Shown piece after piece: positions 31,372 to 42,903 of a DNA stretch of 64,000 nucleotides. Made by a program: the position numbers and the translations under genes. Numbering within the stretch: position 1 is the stretch's first letter; every line of letters begins with the position of its first letter. Below the pieces are notes generated by a model that was not told the DNA's origin, did not search any database, and worked only from the letters and a program-made list of their open reading frames with translations. The DNA is from Gonatopus flavifemur (taxonomy: Eukaryota > Arthropoda > Insecta > Hymenoptera > Dryinidae). Where the stretch lies: positions 2,582,501 through 2,646,500 of the forward strand of contig JAFFJZ010000013.1 of assembly GCA_018340375.1 (NCBI GenBank). Reading direction: 5' to 3'.

Positions 31372-31409
31372 TAATTTTGTCCAGCTTTTTGGCATTTGGC
31401 CCCGCTGTG
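31372..31409 (-). promoter_or_regulatory. RSS-like Transib right end
   Basis: Read inward from the right end: CACAGCG, 22 bases, then ACAAAATTA, 6 of 9 nonamer positions. The heptamer has one change from CACAGTG. Spacer length equals that of the left end, so there is no visible 12/23 asymmetry. Confidence 0.5.
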
Positions 31410-31672
31410 CGTTGGATTGGTCGAGGTGGATTTGTACTGTGGCCGGCGAGATCTCCTGATCTCACCCCTCATAATTTTTATTCGTGGGGTTACGTAAAAA
31501 ATCTCGTTCATACCAATCGACCAACAACACCTGTGGATCTACAACAACGCATCAGATACGCAATTGCGAATATTCGTGCAGAAGTTTTTCAGTCTGTTCT
31601 TGGAAACTTCCGACGCTGGCTGGAGTTATGTATTGAAGTAAATGGCGGTCAATTCGAACATCTCCTGCAATA
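31410..31672 (+). pseudogene. DD41D transposase, copy 2, part after Transib
   Basis: Begins with the second CGTTG duplication (31410-31414) and continues the gene where it broke at 25763: a WIGRGGFVLWPARSPDLTP segment with the last catalytic region, then the frame 31377-31673 ending FEHLLQ and TAA, the natural C-terminus. Confidence 0.85.
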
Positions 31673-32167
31673 AGTGTGTCTTACCCGTCAACGGATTTGT
31701 GCCATGTGTAATTATAAAACGACGAACTGGAAAAATAAATAATTTTTCAATTATTGTTTCAAATTTGGCATTCATTATCGTTCTCAAGGTCGAATTCAAG
31801 GTCGAAACGTGGGGTCTCACTTTAACTTTGATAACTTTGGTCAGAGAAACAACTCGTTCGAGGCTCTTCCGTGAAAATCCATAGAGAATGGTTTTTTGAC
31901 CTTCAAATGACCTCTTAATGACCTGATATGTTAACATATTCGGACGTAAAATTTTCCGCTCTTTCCATTTCTGAGGTCGAACGTAGGGTTTTCCGTTCGA
32001 AAAAACATACTTTGACCATCAATCATGCTCAAAATTGACCTCAAGGTCAAATTCAAGGTCACTATCTCATGGCCCCCTCCGAACCCCACAACTTTTATCT
32101 GAACAATTTTTCCCCCTCCATTCCCTGAAGAGTTATCCAGCTGTCCTGTTTCAAATGGGACGCCCTG

Positions 32168-33308
32168 TATATAGACAATGTGATTAACATAACCAAACCG
32201 GTGATCGTGATTCTTCAACTTCGTGAAAGACAGTATGAACTTCAGAGTCGAGGATAATGCACGTGGAGAATTTGTTTGAATCGATCCACTTGAGTTACAT
32301 GTTGTATCAAGATTCAAGCCCTAATGGAATTGAATACACCAAGCCAACACCGTGGTTTTCTGATGTATTCGTGAATTTTCCACACCATAATTGACATTCA
32401 AACTGCACCTAGGAATATTGCACTCGTTTTACATCAAGCAGTCATCCTGAATATTTTTAGTTGGAGTATAGTTACACCGAATTTCCCATTGATTCACACT
32501 CACTTCCTACTGAGGAAATACCAGAAAGAAGTATGTGAAAAATGTAAGAATTCTCCACAAAAAAAATACGCCGAAATAATACCTATCAAAATTCAACTGA
32601 ACTCAAACTGGGATAATCCCATGCAGAAATTGACGAACGACCCAGTACTGGAATAACGTTATTTGCCAACTGCCAACTGTTGGCAAACAACGTTGGAATA
32701 AACCCAGAATGATAACGCTGATCAACACTGGTACGGCGTTGTTCACCAATACTGGGTCAACGTTTACATCAACCCTGAATCAGCACTGGTTTTTCATTGG
32801 ATACCAACATTGACAATTGATTTTCAACCGGTGATGGTAATCCGTTTAAGCCTTTGTACGTAGCTAATGAAAATAATTTCATATTTCCAGCTAATGTCCA
32901 CACCGAAAAAACCATATTCTAAGATTGAGAGGGCGCATCTAAATTTAAGAACATTGGCATCCAAAATAAGCGCCAAGAATATATTTCAAATAATTCACAA
33001 AAAAATCATTGAAATCCTTGTCGATCTCGTACTGTATGTGTAATAGATGTATGGAAACATGTTCCAATGTCAGTTGCTAGAACCGCGTTCTACAACAATC
33101 GAACTCCCTGGTGGAAATGATCTCAATAAAGATATTTAATGATAACAAGCGTTCAAACTGTGGGGGTCAATTGCGAGAATCTCATAGCCCTACACGCGGA
33201 ACCGAACCTAACACAAAATCCTAACCCTAATGAGAGAATGACGCTTTGACCAGTACAGCTGTACGCCAGTTATGAATTATGACATCATAAATTAAAGTAA
33301 TATTGTAT
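32168..33308. other. Non-coding with short degenerate repeats
   Basis: No gene. Between about 32645 and 32830 diverged short motifs such as CCAGTACTGG, CCAATACTGG, AACACTGGT and AACGTT recur in both orientations, a simple-repeat-like patch. The remainder shows nothing I recognise. Confidence 0.45.
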
Positions 33309-34676
33309 AGTCGGTGTGAGGAGTCCGCCCACACAGACAAAAGCTCTTCTAGATATCTAAAAAATGTCTTTGAAAACTGCAAGAGCTCTTGCAAGACCTT
33401 TCCAAAAGATCTCTTTCCGTGAGCGGAAAGATGTCTTATGCAACACCAATAGATATCTTTTAGTTGTCTTCAAGAAATCTAAAAGACATCTTCAAGAAAT
33501 GTTCAAGAATTCTCAATGATTTCTTGAAGATGTCTTTGAGAGCTCTTGAAGAGATCTTAAATCCTTCTTGAAGAATTCTTAAATCCCTCTCGAAGACTTC
33601 CTGAAGGACTCTCAAATATCTCTTGAAGATTTCTTGAAAGTATTATTAAAATGTCTCGATTAAAATATTAAAATATCCATAACCATACGAATTCATCCAT
33701 CATTTTGATTTATTAATTCGAATAAAGGCTTACCAAAACATATGAGGTGTTTGCATATAATTCGAATGCAAAAATACTTCAAGCATTTTTCATGCATGTA
33801 AAATATATATTCAAAATATTTTAACATTCAATTTCATTCACTTGAATCTGAATTTCAAAACATTCTATCTTGCACAAAAATGTGAAATTTGATGGAAATT
33901 TAATTCACGTACGTACATAAAAAATAAAGTACAATGGATAAAATAATGAATTGATATTCCTCTAATATATGACTCTGCATGATGATAGGTTGGTTTTTGC
34001 AAATAGGATCATTGGCTACAAAACAAAATATATTATTGTAATTGGTTACACGTTTCTTTTCTGTGGCAATACTTTTATTATCCAGTATTGGATCTTGAAT
34101 GTTCATGTATATATAATTAATTATATATAATTAATATTGCACAATATCATCGGCGTCGTCGTTCCTCACTGCACACGTGAAACAAATGCGCGAGACACTG
34201 TGAATAACTATACGTGAATTACTGCAATGTCCCCTCTAATTCTCTTTGATCTAATTGGTCTATTGGGATTCTTCTAAAAGTGCTCTTGAAGATATCTTCA
34301 AGAAATGTTTATTGGTGTTCTTGAATATATCTCAATTACAGTTGTCTTATAGAACTCGCGCAGCAAGAGATCTTTCATACATTTCTAAAAGACATCTTTG
34401 AGATGTCTTTCAGGAATGTCTTGGAGATACATGAATTCAGGACTCTTTCAGACGTCCTGAAGAACTGCTTGCTGTGTGGGCGGTAACAGATCTAACGGGA
34501 ATATTTGTGAACACGTTGTTATTCATGAATTTTAAATATTCTTCTCCGACTGTTTACTATTAAGAATGTTTCTCTTATCATTCTGATGAGTTACAAATTG
34601 TCAAATAACAGCAATAACATATTATGTATATAAAGATATTTTCGTTGAAACTGTTACCGGAGTTCTTACACCGACT
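33309..34676. mobile_element. Non-autonomous element with TIRs and CTTGAAGA-rich subterminal repeats
   Basis: Ends AGTCGGTGTGAGGAGTCCG and CGGAGTTCTTACACCGACT are inverted repeats. A second inverted pair, CCGCCCACACAGAC and the complement of its variant (GTGTGGGCGG near 34475), lies inside. Both subterminal zones (33340-33660 and 34260-34460) are packed with variants of CTTGAAGATATCTTCAAGAA and AAAGACATCTT in both orientations. The middle is AT-rich and non-coding. No transposase and no clear target duplication. Confidence 0.6.
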
Positions 34677-35217
34677 AGACTAGACTTGCAAATTATTCAA
34701 ATTCAGTATCAGTAATAATCTTTCTGTACCGTCAAACCGGTACCTACGCGATGCGTTAGTAAAGATCAATTAAAGTGACGTGTTCATCCGATTCAATCAT
34801 CCGTCGGTTGGATATGATAATCTATGAGCCTGTGTGGAAATTGCAGTTCAGTTGACAGATGTGAGGTTAAATTTATGTGATCAAAAGATGGATGAATTAT
34901 TTTTGTGAAATGTGTGGTGGTTATTTCTTGAATAATGTGTATCCAAAAATCTCTTAGTAAGTGCAAAATCGATCAGTAAATCAGTCATAGCTGTTGTAAC
35001 AGGTTAAAAAATCGTAATTTATTGATGCAGTGAAAATGAATTTTCTTCAAATACTTAGATCAGTACTTCTAGGCGAAAACTCAGAGATCATATCAATTTT
35101 GTTATGAATATGACTCATGGAGAACTCATTTGATCAAAAATATGTCAAGAAAATGTTCGAAATGAATTGCAAAAAACTTGGATTATTCACTTGCAGCTCG
35201 ACGGATGGTTTTACTTT
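34677..35217. other. Non-coding
   Basis: No gene or clear repeat seen. Confidence 0.4.
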
Positions 35218-36128
35218 TCGAATTGAAGAGTACTCTTCATGTTGAAATTTCCAAATTTGAGGAAAAAGCCTTATTATCTGAGTTGAATTCGTTGTTAGGG
35301 TGATGATGAACTTGTGGGAAGAGTTTGAAAGTTAGGTGGAATCTATATTGATCAGGAGAGTCCAAATCGTGTGGCAAAAGTTGGAAAATCTGTCCACTTA
35401 GCTTACGGCACATGGGTATTCTATCAGCTTTCCTTCACTAAACGCAATCTAGGCAGGAGAAATGTATCAAAATTTAGTAGAATCAAGTCGGTACAGAGTA
35501 AGAGAGGACAGATATATTCATTGAATTTTATTGGTTATTATAAAAATGTTGATAAATACGTGAAGGCTATGTATGACTCAATTTATCGTCTCTCAATATT
35601 TTTGGTCCATGATTTTGTATTGTGCGCATTTTTGTATCTTTTCACTAGTAGGTTGAGAAAACATGTGTATTGAACCTGTTTCATAAATATAATAACATTC
35701 ATTTGTAGGAACATGATACAACATTATTGGATCAAAAATATTAAAAGACGACACATTGGATCTTCTGTAGCCTCTCCTTATTCATCAACATTTTTATAAT
35801 AACCAATAAAATTCAATGAATATATCTGTCCTCTCTTACTCTGTACCAACTTGATTTTCCTGAATTTTGATACATTTCTCCTGCCTAGATTTCATGTAGT
35901 GAGGAAAAGCTGACTCGATACCCCAGTATTGTCAGCTACGTTAACAGATTTTCCAACTTTTGCCACACGATTTGGACTTACCTGATCAATATAGATTCCA
36001 CCCAACTTTCAAACTCTTCCTACAAGTTTATCATCACCCTAACAACAAGTTCAACTCAGAACATAAGGCTTTTTTCTCAAATTTGAACATTTCAACTTCA
36101 AGAATACTCTTCAATTTGAAATTCTCTC
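35218..36128. repeat. ~900-bp inverted repeat with ~400-bp arms
   Basis: The left arm (about 35218-35610) is matched in reverse complement at about 35740-36128 around a spacer of about 130 bases. Matched landmarks include GTTGTTAGGGTGATGAT and ATCATCACCCTAACAAC, and CGTGTGGCAAAAGTTGGAAAATCTG and its complement. A 100-codon frame on the left arm (35371-35673) is not kept on the right arm, so I do not call a gene. Termini are not obvious. Confidence 0.75.
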
Positions 36129-36753
36129 ATGTTTAGAATGACTTTTATACGAATATTGTGAATTTGTAAGTCATCTTACATCTCAGGCTAGATAATTTAC
36201 AAAATTATTTTGTACAGGGCGGTTATTTAAAATGATCTGGGAATATTCTTATTTCAAGATCTTATTCTAAAACGAAGAATCACTTATGAAGTCACTAAGA
36301 AATTAGAGAGGGTTAGTCCCATAAGAGGATTGGTTTAGAGGAAGAGTGAAGAATAAATTCCTCTCAATCCTAGAATATCGTGTTTTCGGTGCATGGTTAT
36401 ATCGTAAGTAAGAAATATAACACATCTGTTCGTATGTTGCTGGAGTTTGAATCGTTTCTTGAAACGAATGAATAATCCGAAAACGTGTGAAGAAGTCAAT
36501 CCGAGACAGTGTTGCCAGAGGTCGTACGTACTACATGTAGTACAAGCATCATAAAATAGTCGTACACTATCGTATTCATGAGAAGAAATTATCGTACGCA
36601 TGTCGTATGTTTTCAATAATGTGTATGAAGTTTAAATATATGTAATCGATTGTACGGCTAAGGTTTTATTTTTCTTTTCTGAGAGGAAATCTTCAGGGAA
36701 TTTTTGGAAAATTCTAGTGAGTTACTACGATGGACCAATTGGGCAATAGAATC
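36129..36753. other. Non-coding with a solitary mariner-like end
   Basis: At 36213-36230 TA is followed by CAGGGCGGTTATTTAA, resembling the CAGGGYG ends of the mariner elements here, but no matching right end is seen. No gene. Confidence 0.4.
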
Positions 36754-36917
36754 GGTAGTATGCAAGAAGCCCGACCGGTAATAAGCCCACTACTACACTA
36801 TCACCCCTACTATTAGTCGATCACTTGGAATCTTCAGTGAAGTCACAAGAAATCACCAGTTTTCAGCCAATGACAAGCAATCGGGCTTATCACCGTTCGG
36901 GCTTCTTGCATACTACC
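36754..36917. mobile_element. MITE with ~8-bp target duplication
   Basis: Ends GGTAGTATGCAAGAAGCCCG and its complement; inner parts ATAAGCCC and GGGCTTAT are also mirrored. Flanks ATAGAATC (36746-36753) and CTAGAATC (36918-36925) agree at 7 of 8 bases, fitting a hAT-type insertion. Confidence 0.75.
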
Positions 36918-36925
36918 CTAGAATC

Positions 36926-38108
36926 CCCTTCCTTTTCCCAGAAATTCCGATTCAAGAGTGGCCAGCCCATCCCAAGTATCATAAGAGTTCTAAAACAATT
37001 TTGTGGGAATATATTGTATTCCTTATGAACTCTTTCAGAATTCGTGGGGGGTCTGGGGCAAGTTTAAAATTTAACCAAGGTTCGAATCTTTATTAACTTG
37101 CAGCTGGGTTGCATGTGTTACGTGATTTTTTCATTCTCTACGTATCATACGTGGTCTTCGACACAACATCTCACCCACCACATCAGTTCAGAAAGAATTC
37201 ATAATGAATCCATTAATAACCATAACAACTCAAAATGGATTCAAAGGGCGATATGCAGAGGCAGATCTGAGACTAGGACGGGTCCTAAATCCCTGATCAA
37301 AAAAATCCATCCATTCTCGTTCAATCTCATTGATTGTTGCCAATTCCGATGTAATCTTGTACAATGTACTGACTAAATTTCATTGAATTTCCTGTATCGG
37401 ATTTAATGTACTCTCTTAACTAGGGATTCTTATGTGGTGTCTGGGTAGTAGAGTTTAGGAGTTCATTTTCACAGGATTCATTAGTAATTCTGATGTGTAT
37501 CAAAGATTTCATATTCCTTCATACATTTGTTACAAACTGAATATGCTAGAGTTATAAAATATATGAATACAAAGTTTCTTCAACTGTTTCCCATATAGTA
37601 CTCTTGCAGCAAAAATATTCGAAAAGATTTCTGAAGAGTTTTTGAGAAATTTCTTGAAATGATTTCGCAGTCAATATGTTATCTAGGTTCGTATTTTTGA
37701 ACAGTTATTAAATTTCCTATCATCCTGAGGCCGGAGACTTATGATCGCGACCATCATACGTGGCATCATTAGAAGAATAGAAAGATCCAAATTGAAAGTA
37801 GTTCACCTCTCTTTCCTTCAAATGGTTTTGCACGCGACAATCGGTAGCATAAGTATCCGAGGCAGTAAGGAGTGAATTTTTTATCCGAGAAATAGTTTAA
37901 ACTTGAATATTGAGTGACTAATTCATTATTCATACTCAGTACACTCTTCTTATTTATTATATTTTCCACATCAAAGTACAAACTTCTTTCTACAGTTCTA
38001 TATTTTGTATCTATATGAAAATAAATATATTATTTTGAATTATTTAAATATCCTTTGGAAAGTCACCACTACTTCACATTCTGTTATGGTAACTAGGGAA
38101 TTATTTCA
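36926..38108. other. Non-coding
   Basis: No gene or strong repeat is visible. It lies downstream of the hAT relic and may contain its 3' terminal repeat, which I could not identify. Confidence 0.4.
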
Positions 38109-39640
38109 TCACGGTAATCCATCGTGTTGATCGAAAACTGATTCTGACAGAATATCGTTTTTATTTTCACTTGAGTTTGATTCATTCTGATGATTCAAAT
38201 TTCCATTGTAAACATTTGGACTATTCATGTCTGCGATCATTTTGTCAGATGGTTTGAACAGGAAACAATTGCAGTTTCCAGCTGTGGTTTGTTGGGAGAC
38301 TAAAATCAATGCACTTAACGTGTCAGTATTCAAACGATTTCTTGGTTTTGTTTTGATTAAATTCACTTCAGAAAAAATCCTTTCAACCGTCGCATTACTG
38401 TGCGGGCAACTCAACACATTCAAGACAAACTTAGCAATGTTTTCGAATTGTTTTCGACCGGGTAAATCTTTCAATTGTCCAATTCTTGCCCAATACAGAT
38501 CGATATCCAAATTTTGGTGCTTTTGAACGATTTCAGGGTTCAAAATCAGTCTTCTCCATTCATCATCGACATGTTGAATGTTCAAACCATTTGTAAATCT
38601 AGGACATTTGTTCAGAAACTCAAACAATGAATTTGGCAACTCAATAGGATAGCTGGCATGATTGAAGATGCTCATATTCTTCAATATAATATCATTAAAG
38701 TGAAATCGTTTCTCGTTCGTACACACGCAATTTTGACAAAATTTTGACATCTTATCAAAAAATCTAATTTTCTAGTGCTTTCGAGTTTATCAATATTTTG
38801 CAAAACGTTGATGCTCAAATAGATATTATTGATTGGTATACATTTTGTTCCATCCTCTGGCTTAATATCCTCTATCTTAGTTTTGTTGATGTAATTAGGA
38901 TCCAAATATATCGACAGCAGTTCTTTGTAAGTGGTCGCCATTTTTCCGTACAATTCTGGTCAAACCAACTCCACGCTCTGGAAATATTCGTTTAAACCTA
39001 CAAGTTTTGGTAATACCCATTCAAGGAATTCATAGAATAATTTGTTAGCAAGATTATTGAGTGCTATAGATAACTGTTCAGATTGATGAAGTCTATGTTC
39101 AAAATAGTGCTGCCTAAAATACAATTCTAAAGGGACCCATTGTTCTTTTATTCTTTTCACGACATACAATAAGGATAACCACCTAATTTGTGGTGGTCTT
39201 AAGATTTTATGTGGCTCGACGTTACAAAAATGTTGGAATTCTCCAAATTGGGCCTGTCTCTTAGCACTACAATTAAAAAATTATAAATGTCTCTAGCGAT
39301 TCCTTCACATTCACGCGGGAGAGCTTTGCATGCTTCACTAGCACAAAGGTGCAAAGAATGGCAAATACATCTCAATATCATAATTCCTGGGCAATTTTCG
39401 CTCAATCGAGATGCAATGGAATTATGTTCTCCCATCATCGCATTGCATCTATCAGATGCAAATCTGACAATATTTTTCAGTGGAATGTCGTTTTCAGTGA
39501 AAGCGTGAATGGTTTCATCAAATATTTTCCTTGCCGTTGCTCCTTCATTAGCACCTGAAATTTATGAGAAACATAGCGAGATTATTTGCAATTGCAAAAT
39601 TTGGACACTTACTGTAAATAATAAGTAACAGTATAGGTCT

Positions 39641-39868
39641 TGGAGCATATACTACTGGAGCGAGCATTGCCTATGATTTCAATGCAAACAAGTGTGGTTG
39701 ATCATGAGAAAGAGGGATTCGACCTTCAGGCAGTGGTCTCTCATTTTATCCCATGAGATTTCAACAGAGATAGCACTGCCTAGAAATCGGATCTCTCGTT
39801 TCATCTTTCGTATCAAACTAACCACACATTCTTGTCGCCTTTGCTCGCTCCAGTAGTATATGCTCTAA
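39641..39868. mobile_element. Palindromic MITE in the hAT intron
   Basis: Ends TTGGAGCATATACTACTGG and the complement of TTAGAGCATATACTACTGG; the arms stay complementary through CAGGCAGTG and its partner. It lies in the long intron of the hAT relic, six bases from the next element. Confidence 0.75.
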
Positions 39869-39874
39869 GGTATA

Positions 39875-41727
39875 CAGGGTGATTCAAAATTCCCGCACTC
39901 TTCTTTGGGAGTAGATTCCTGATGAAATTGTAAAACGATTTGTCCTTTTGCACAATGCTCTCCGACGCATAATTTCCGAGATATAATTATTTAAAGTTGA
40001 CTAATTATGAGGTGGATCCATCGGTTATTCAGGAGCGTCATAACAGAACAAGAGAGGAAGGTGCTTGCAGAGGGCGCTCATACGATCAGCTGTTCGGTAT
40101 TATCGATACGATTTACCAACATACATATTGGTAAATTTTCTATGTAGAACGATTGAATTCGTTGACACTGTGGAAAAATTGATTATTGTCATGAATTCTT
40201 ATCACGATATGCTGTAGGTGGAAGTTGTAATTTCAGTAATGATTTTCATTACGCAGACAAATGTGAAATAGTGTTATTTCGTAGGGATAGGGATTCAAGT
40301 GGGAGAAAAAAGTATAACTACTCGTTTTCAATCAGAATTTTCATGTAAAGAAGAAAACATGAGAATTTTCATTCATCCGATACCCAATTTGAACGCTTTG
40401 ATTAGTAAGTTTAACACAAGAGATTGGATTCCGAATCCTGTATTCTGATTGGTCGAGAATCCATGTATGTTAGATCAATCCTCGGCCGTTTCAAATGATT
40501 CTTCTGAAGAATGTGTTTTCGACTTATCCCGACCACAACATTGAACAATGATGAATTTATTCGAATTCACCTTTTTTACATCATCCGATGATTATAAAGG
40601 GTTTATCGAACGTTAATAACTTACTTGAGATCACTCAAGATCATTCATGTTTAAATCAAAATCTAATTCAAATTGTGTGCAAGTTCGAGCGCGTTTCTAC
40701 GTTTAGAAAATGTATTCGTCCTAAAAAGGACGGATTTGGTTAATCTTCAAAGACAATTCTTTTTCCATTTGAAATAACAATATGCCCTTCGGAGTCATAT
40801 GTGCTTCAAATGAAACTGTTTCGAGCTGTCACCTGATTGGTTGATTCGTATCACGAATGGTTGATTTGAGCTAAACAAACCGTATGTGATTACAATGTCA
40901 ATCAAGTGCAATGATTGGGTCGTATACGATGTCATAACTTGTATTTTCGTCAAAATTGATGGATTCTGCAAGTTGAAGTAAGTTTTTAACGTTCGATAAA
41001 CCCTTTATAATCATCGAATGATGTAAAAAGGATGAATTCGAATAAATTCATCATTGTTCAATGTTCTGGTTGGGATAAGTCGAAAACACATTTTCCAGAA
41101 GAATCATTTGAAACGGCCGAGGATTGATCTAACATACATTGATTCTCGACCAATCAGAATAACGGATTCGGAATCCAATCTCTTGTGTTAAACTCACTAA
41201 TCAAACCGTTCGAATTGGGTATCGGATGAATGAAAATTCTCATGTTTCCTTCTTTACATGAAAATTCTGATTGAAAACGAGTAGTTATACTTTTTTCTCC
41301 CACTTGAATCCCCATCCCTACGAAATAACACTGTTTTACATTCGTCTGCGTAATGAAAATCATTACTGAAATGACAACTTTCACCTACAGCATATCGTGA
41401 TGAGAATTCATGACAATAATCAATTTTTCCACAGTGTCGACGAATTCAATCGTTCTACATAGAAAATTTACCAATTTGTATGTCGGTAAATCGTATCGAT
41501 TATACCGATCAGCTGATCGTATGAGCGCCCTCTGCAAGCACCTTCCTCTCTTGTTCTGTTATGACGCTCCTGAATGACCGATGGATCCACCTCATAATTA
41601 GTCAACTTTGATTACTTATATCTCGGAAATTATGCGTCAGAGAGCATTGTGCAAAAGGACAAATCGTTCCAGGATTTCATCAGGAATCTACTCCCAAAGA
41701 AGAGTGCGGGAATTGTGAATCACCCTG
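39875..41727. mobile_element. 1.85-kb palindromic Tc1/mariner-type element without transposase
   Basis: Begins CAGGGTGATTCAAAATTCCC and ends GAATCACCCTG, with TA on both sides (39873-39874, 41728-41729). The inverted repeats are about 745-755 bp each (39875-40630 and about 40982-41727), nearly identical, leaving only about 350 bp between them. No transposase motif occurs; the 76-codon frame at 41154-41384 arises inside an arm. It is a non-autonomous element made almost wholly of TIR. Confidence 0.88.
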
Positions 41728-42073
41728 TAGATAGTATCCAGTGAACAATATTTTGTTGCAGAGAGCTCGTAAAGATATCCGAAATTTGTGTGATAGACCT
41801 TTTAGAATCTCAACATAAAGATATCAGAATGCTATGAGGTACGCCAATTTCTGAAGAAAATAAAAGATCACCAAAAAGCTATCCAAACGATTTCTTTGAG
41901 AGAATTCTCATCTGAGATCCCAGACAAATGAAAGCATGCAGATATCAATATGACGGAGAGGAGGGTGTATCAAAAAAAAGGGAGGGCAACAATCTCATCA
42001 TGAGGCTTATTAGATATATAATAAACAGTATTATATGGATTCTATGGGTACAATCTGTATATCTATCTTTGTT

Positions 42074-42399
42074 CCCGGGGGAGAAAGTTTAGATCAGATC
42101 CAGATCTGAATTTTGACCAGACTCTGATCAGATCCAATTATATCTGAAAAACCACAATTTTAGCTTGTTGTCCACATACATGTTCAAATTTGAATTCATA
42201 GATGGGAAAATATCAGAAAACTTTTGGCAATTGAGCAATAAAATTTTCATCAAGATCAAATGTGATTTTCAATTCAGATACAAGCAGATCTGTCAGATCA
42301 AATGGGATCTGAATATATCTGAATCAGATATTGTTGACCAAAATTCAGATCTAATCAGATCTGATGAAATCTAATCATATCTAAACTTTTTTTCCCAGG
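42074..42399. mobile_element. Palindromic MITE rich in CAGATCTG
   Basis: Ends CCCGGGGGAGAAAGTTTAGAT and the complement of CCTGGGAAAAAAAGTTTAGAT. The arms are full of AGATCTGA and TCAGATCT motifs. No target duplication was clear. It lies in the hAT intron. Confidence 0.7.
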
Positions 42400-42730
42400 T
42401 TACAGATCTAATAAACCTTACGATAAAATCCTTACTATCTCTGTTTTTTCACAAATTGCTGTCTGTGTAGCATTGACAAAGTTCCTTCAGAAGATCTCTC
42501 AAACAGGTCTTCCTCTCATAAGTGTTCACTGGGGAGATTGAGAAAAGATTGATTGAAGTTATAGATAGATGGTAGATTTCATGTTCAAGATGTGTTGAAA
42601 CTTTGATTGAAACATTTTAATAGATTTTTTATTCCAATTAAATTATTCGCAATTTCGTGAAATTGATTGAAGGTATATTTTTGAAACTTATTTCATTCGA
42701 ACTTTTTGAAACTAATCTTGTCACGTTATA

Positions 42731-42903
42731 TGGTGGGTTAAGCAGCCTCCACTTTAAGAAATTTGAATGAGACTGTAACCTGGTAGAATTTGACAACCAG
42801 AAACTATTCATTTCGTTCAGTTTTCTCCTTTTTTTTCGTACAAACTATACCAGGGTACAGTCTCATTTAGAAGTTTCCAAAGTGAAGGTTGCTTGATGTA
42901 CCA
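42731..42903. mobile_element. Small palindromic MITE
   Basis: TGGTGGGTTAAGCAGCCTCC on the left pairs with GGTTGCTTGATGTACCA on the right, and GAGACTGTAACCTGGTA with TACCAGGGTACAGTCTC further in. About 55-bp arms. In the hAT intron. Confidence 0.65.

Larger units (their letters stand above)
25764..31409 (+). mobile_element. Transib DNA transposon, copy 1 (RAG1-related)
   Basis: A 5646-bp element with termini CACAGTGGGGCCAAATGCC and the complement of CACAGCGGGGCCAAATGCC, flanked by a 5-bp duplication CGTTG. The CACAGTG end equals the heptamer of vertebrate recombination signals, and the encoded protein has the RAG1-like catalytic core. Layout: terminal repeat, short non-coding zone, a subterminal array of about 125-bp repeats, transposase gene with at least one intron, then a longer array of the same repeats in mirror orientation, terminal repeat. 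A second, nearly identical copy is at 44704-50360. Confidence 0.93.
24485..32167 (+). mobile_element. DD41D-type Tc1/mariner element, copy 2, split by Transib
   Basis: Left end CAGGGCGTCCCATTTG at 24485, right end GGGACGCCCTG at 32167 followed by TA. On the left the expected TA is CA. Without the 5651-bp insertion and duplication the element is about 2.03 kb, like copy 1, and it closely matches that copy by eye. The insert cuts the transposase gene at 25763, and sequence resumes in register at 31415. The order of events is therefore mariner first, Transib second. Confidence 0.9.

Noticed and set aside
36335..36616. 93-codon minus-strand ORF
   Set aside because: No motif, biased composition of AT-rich DNA and no supporting context.
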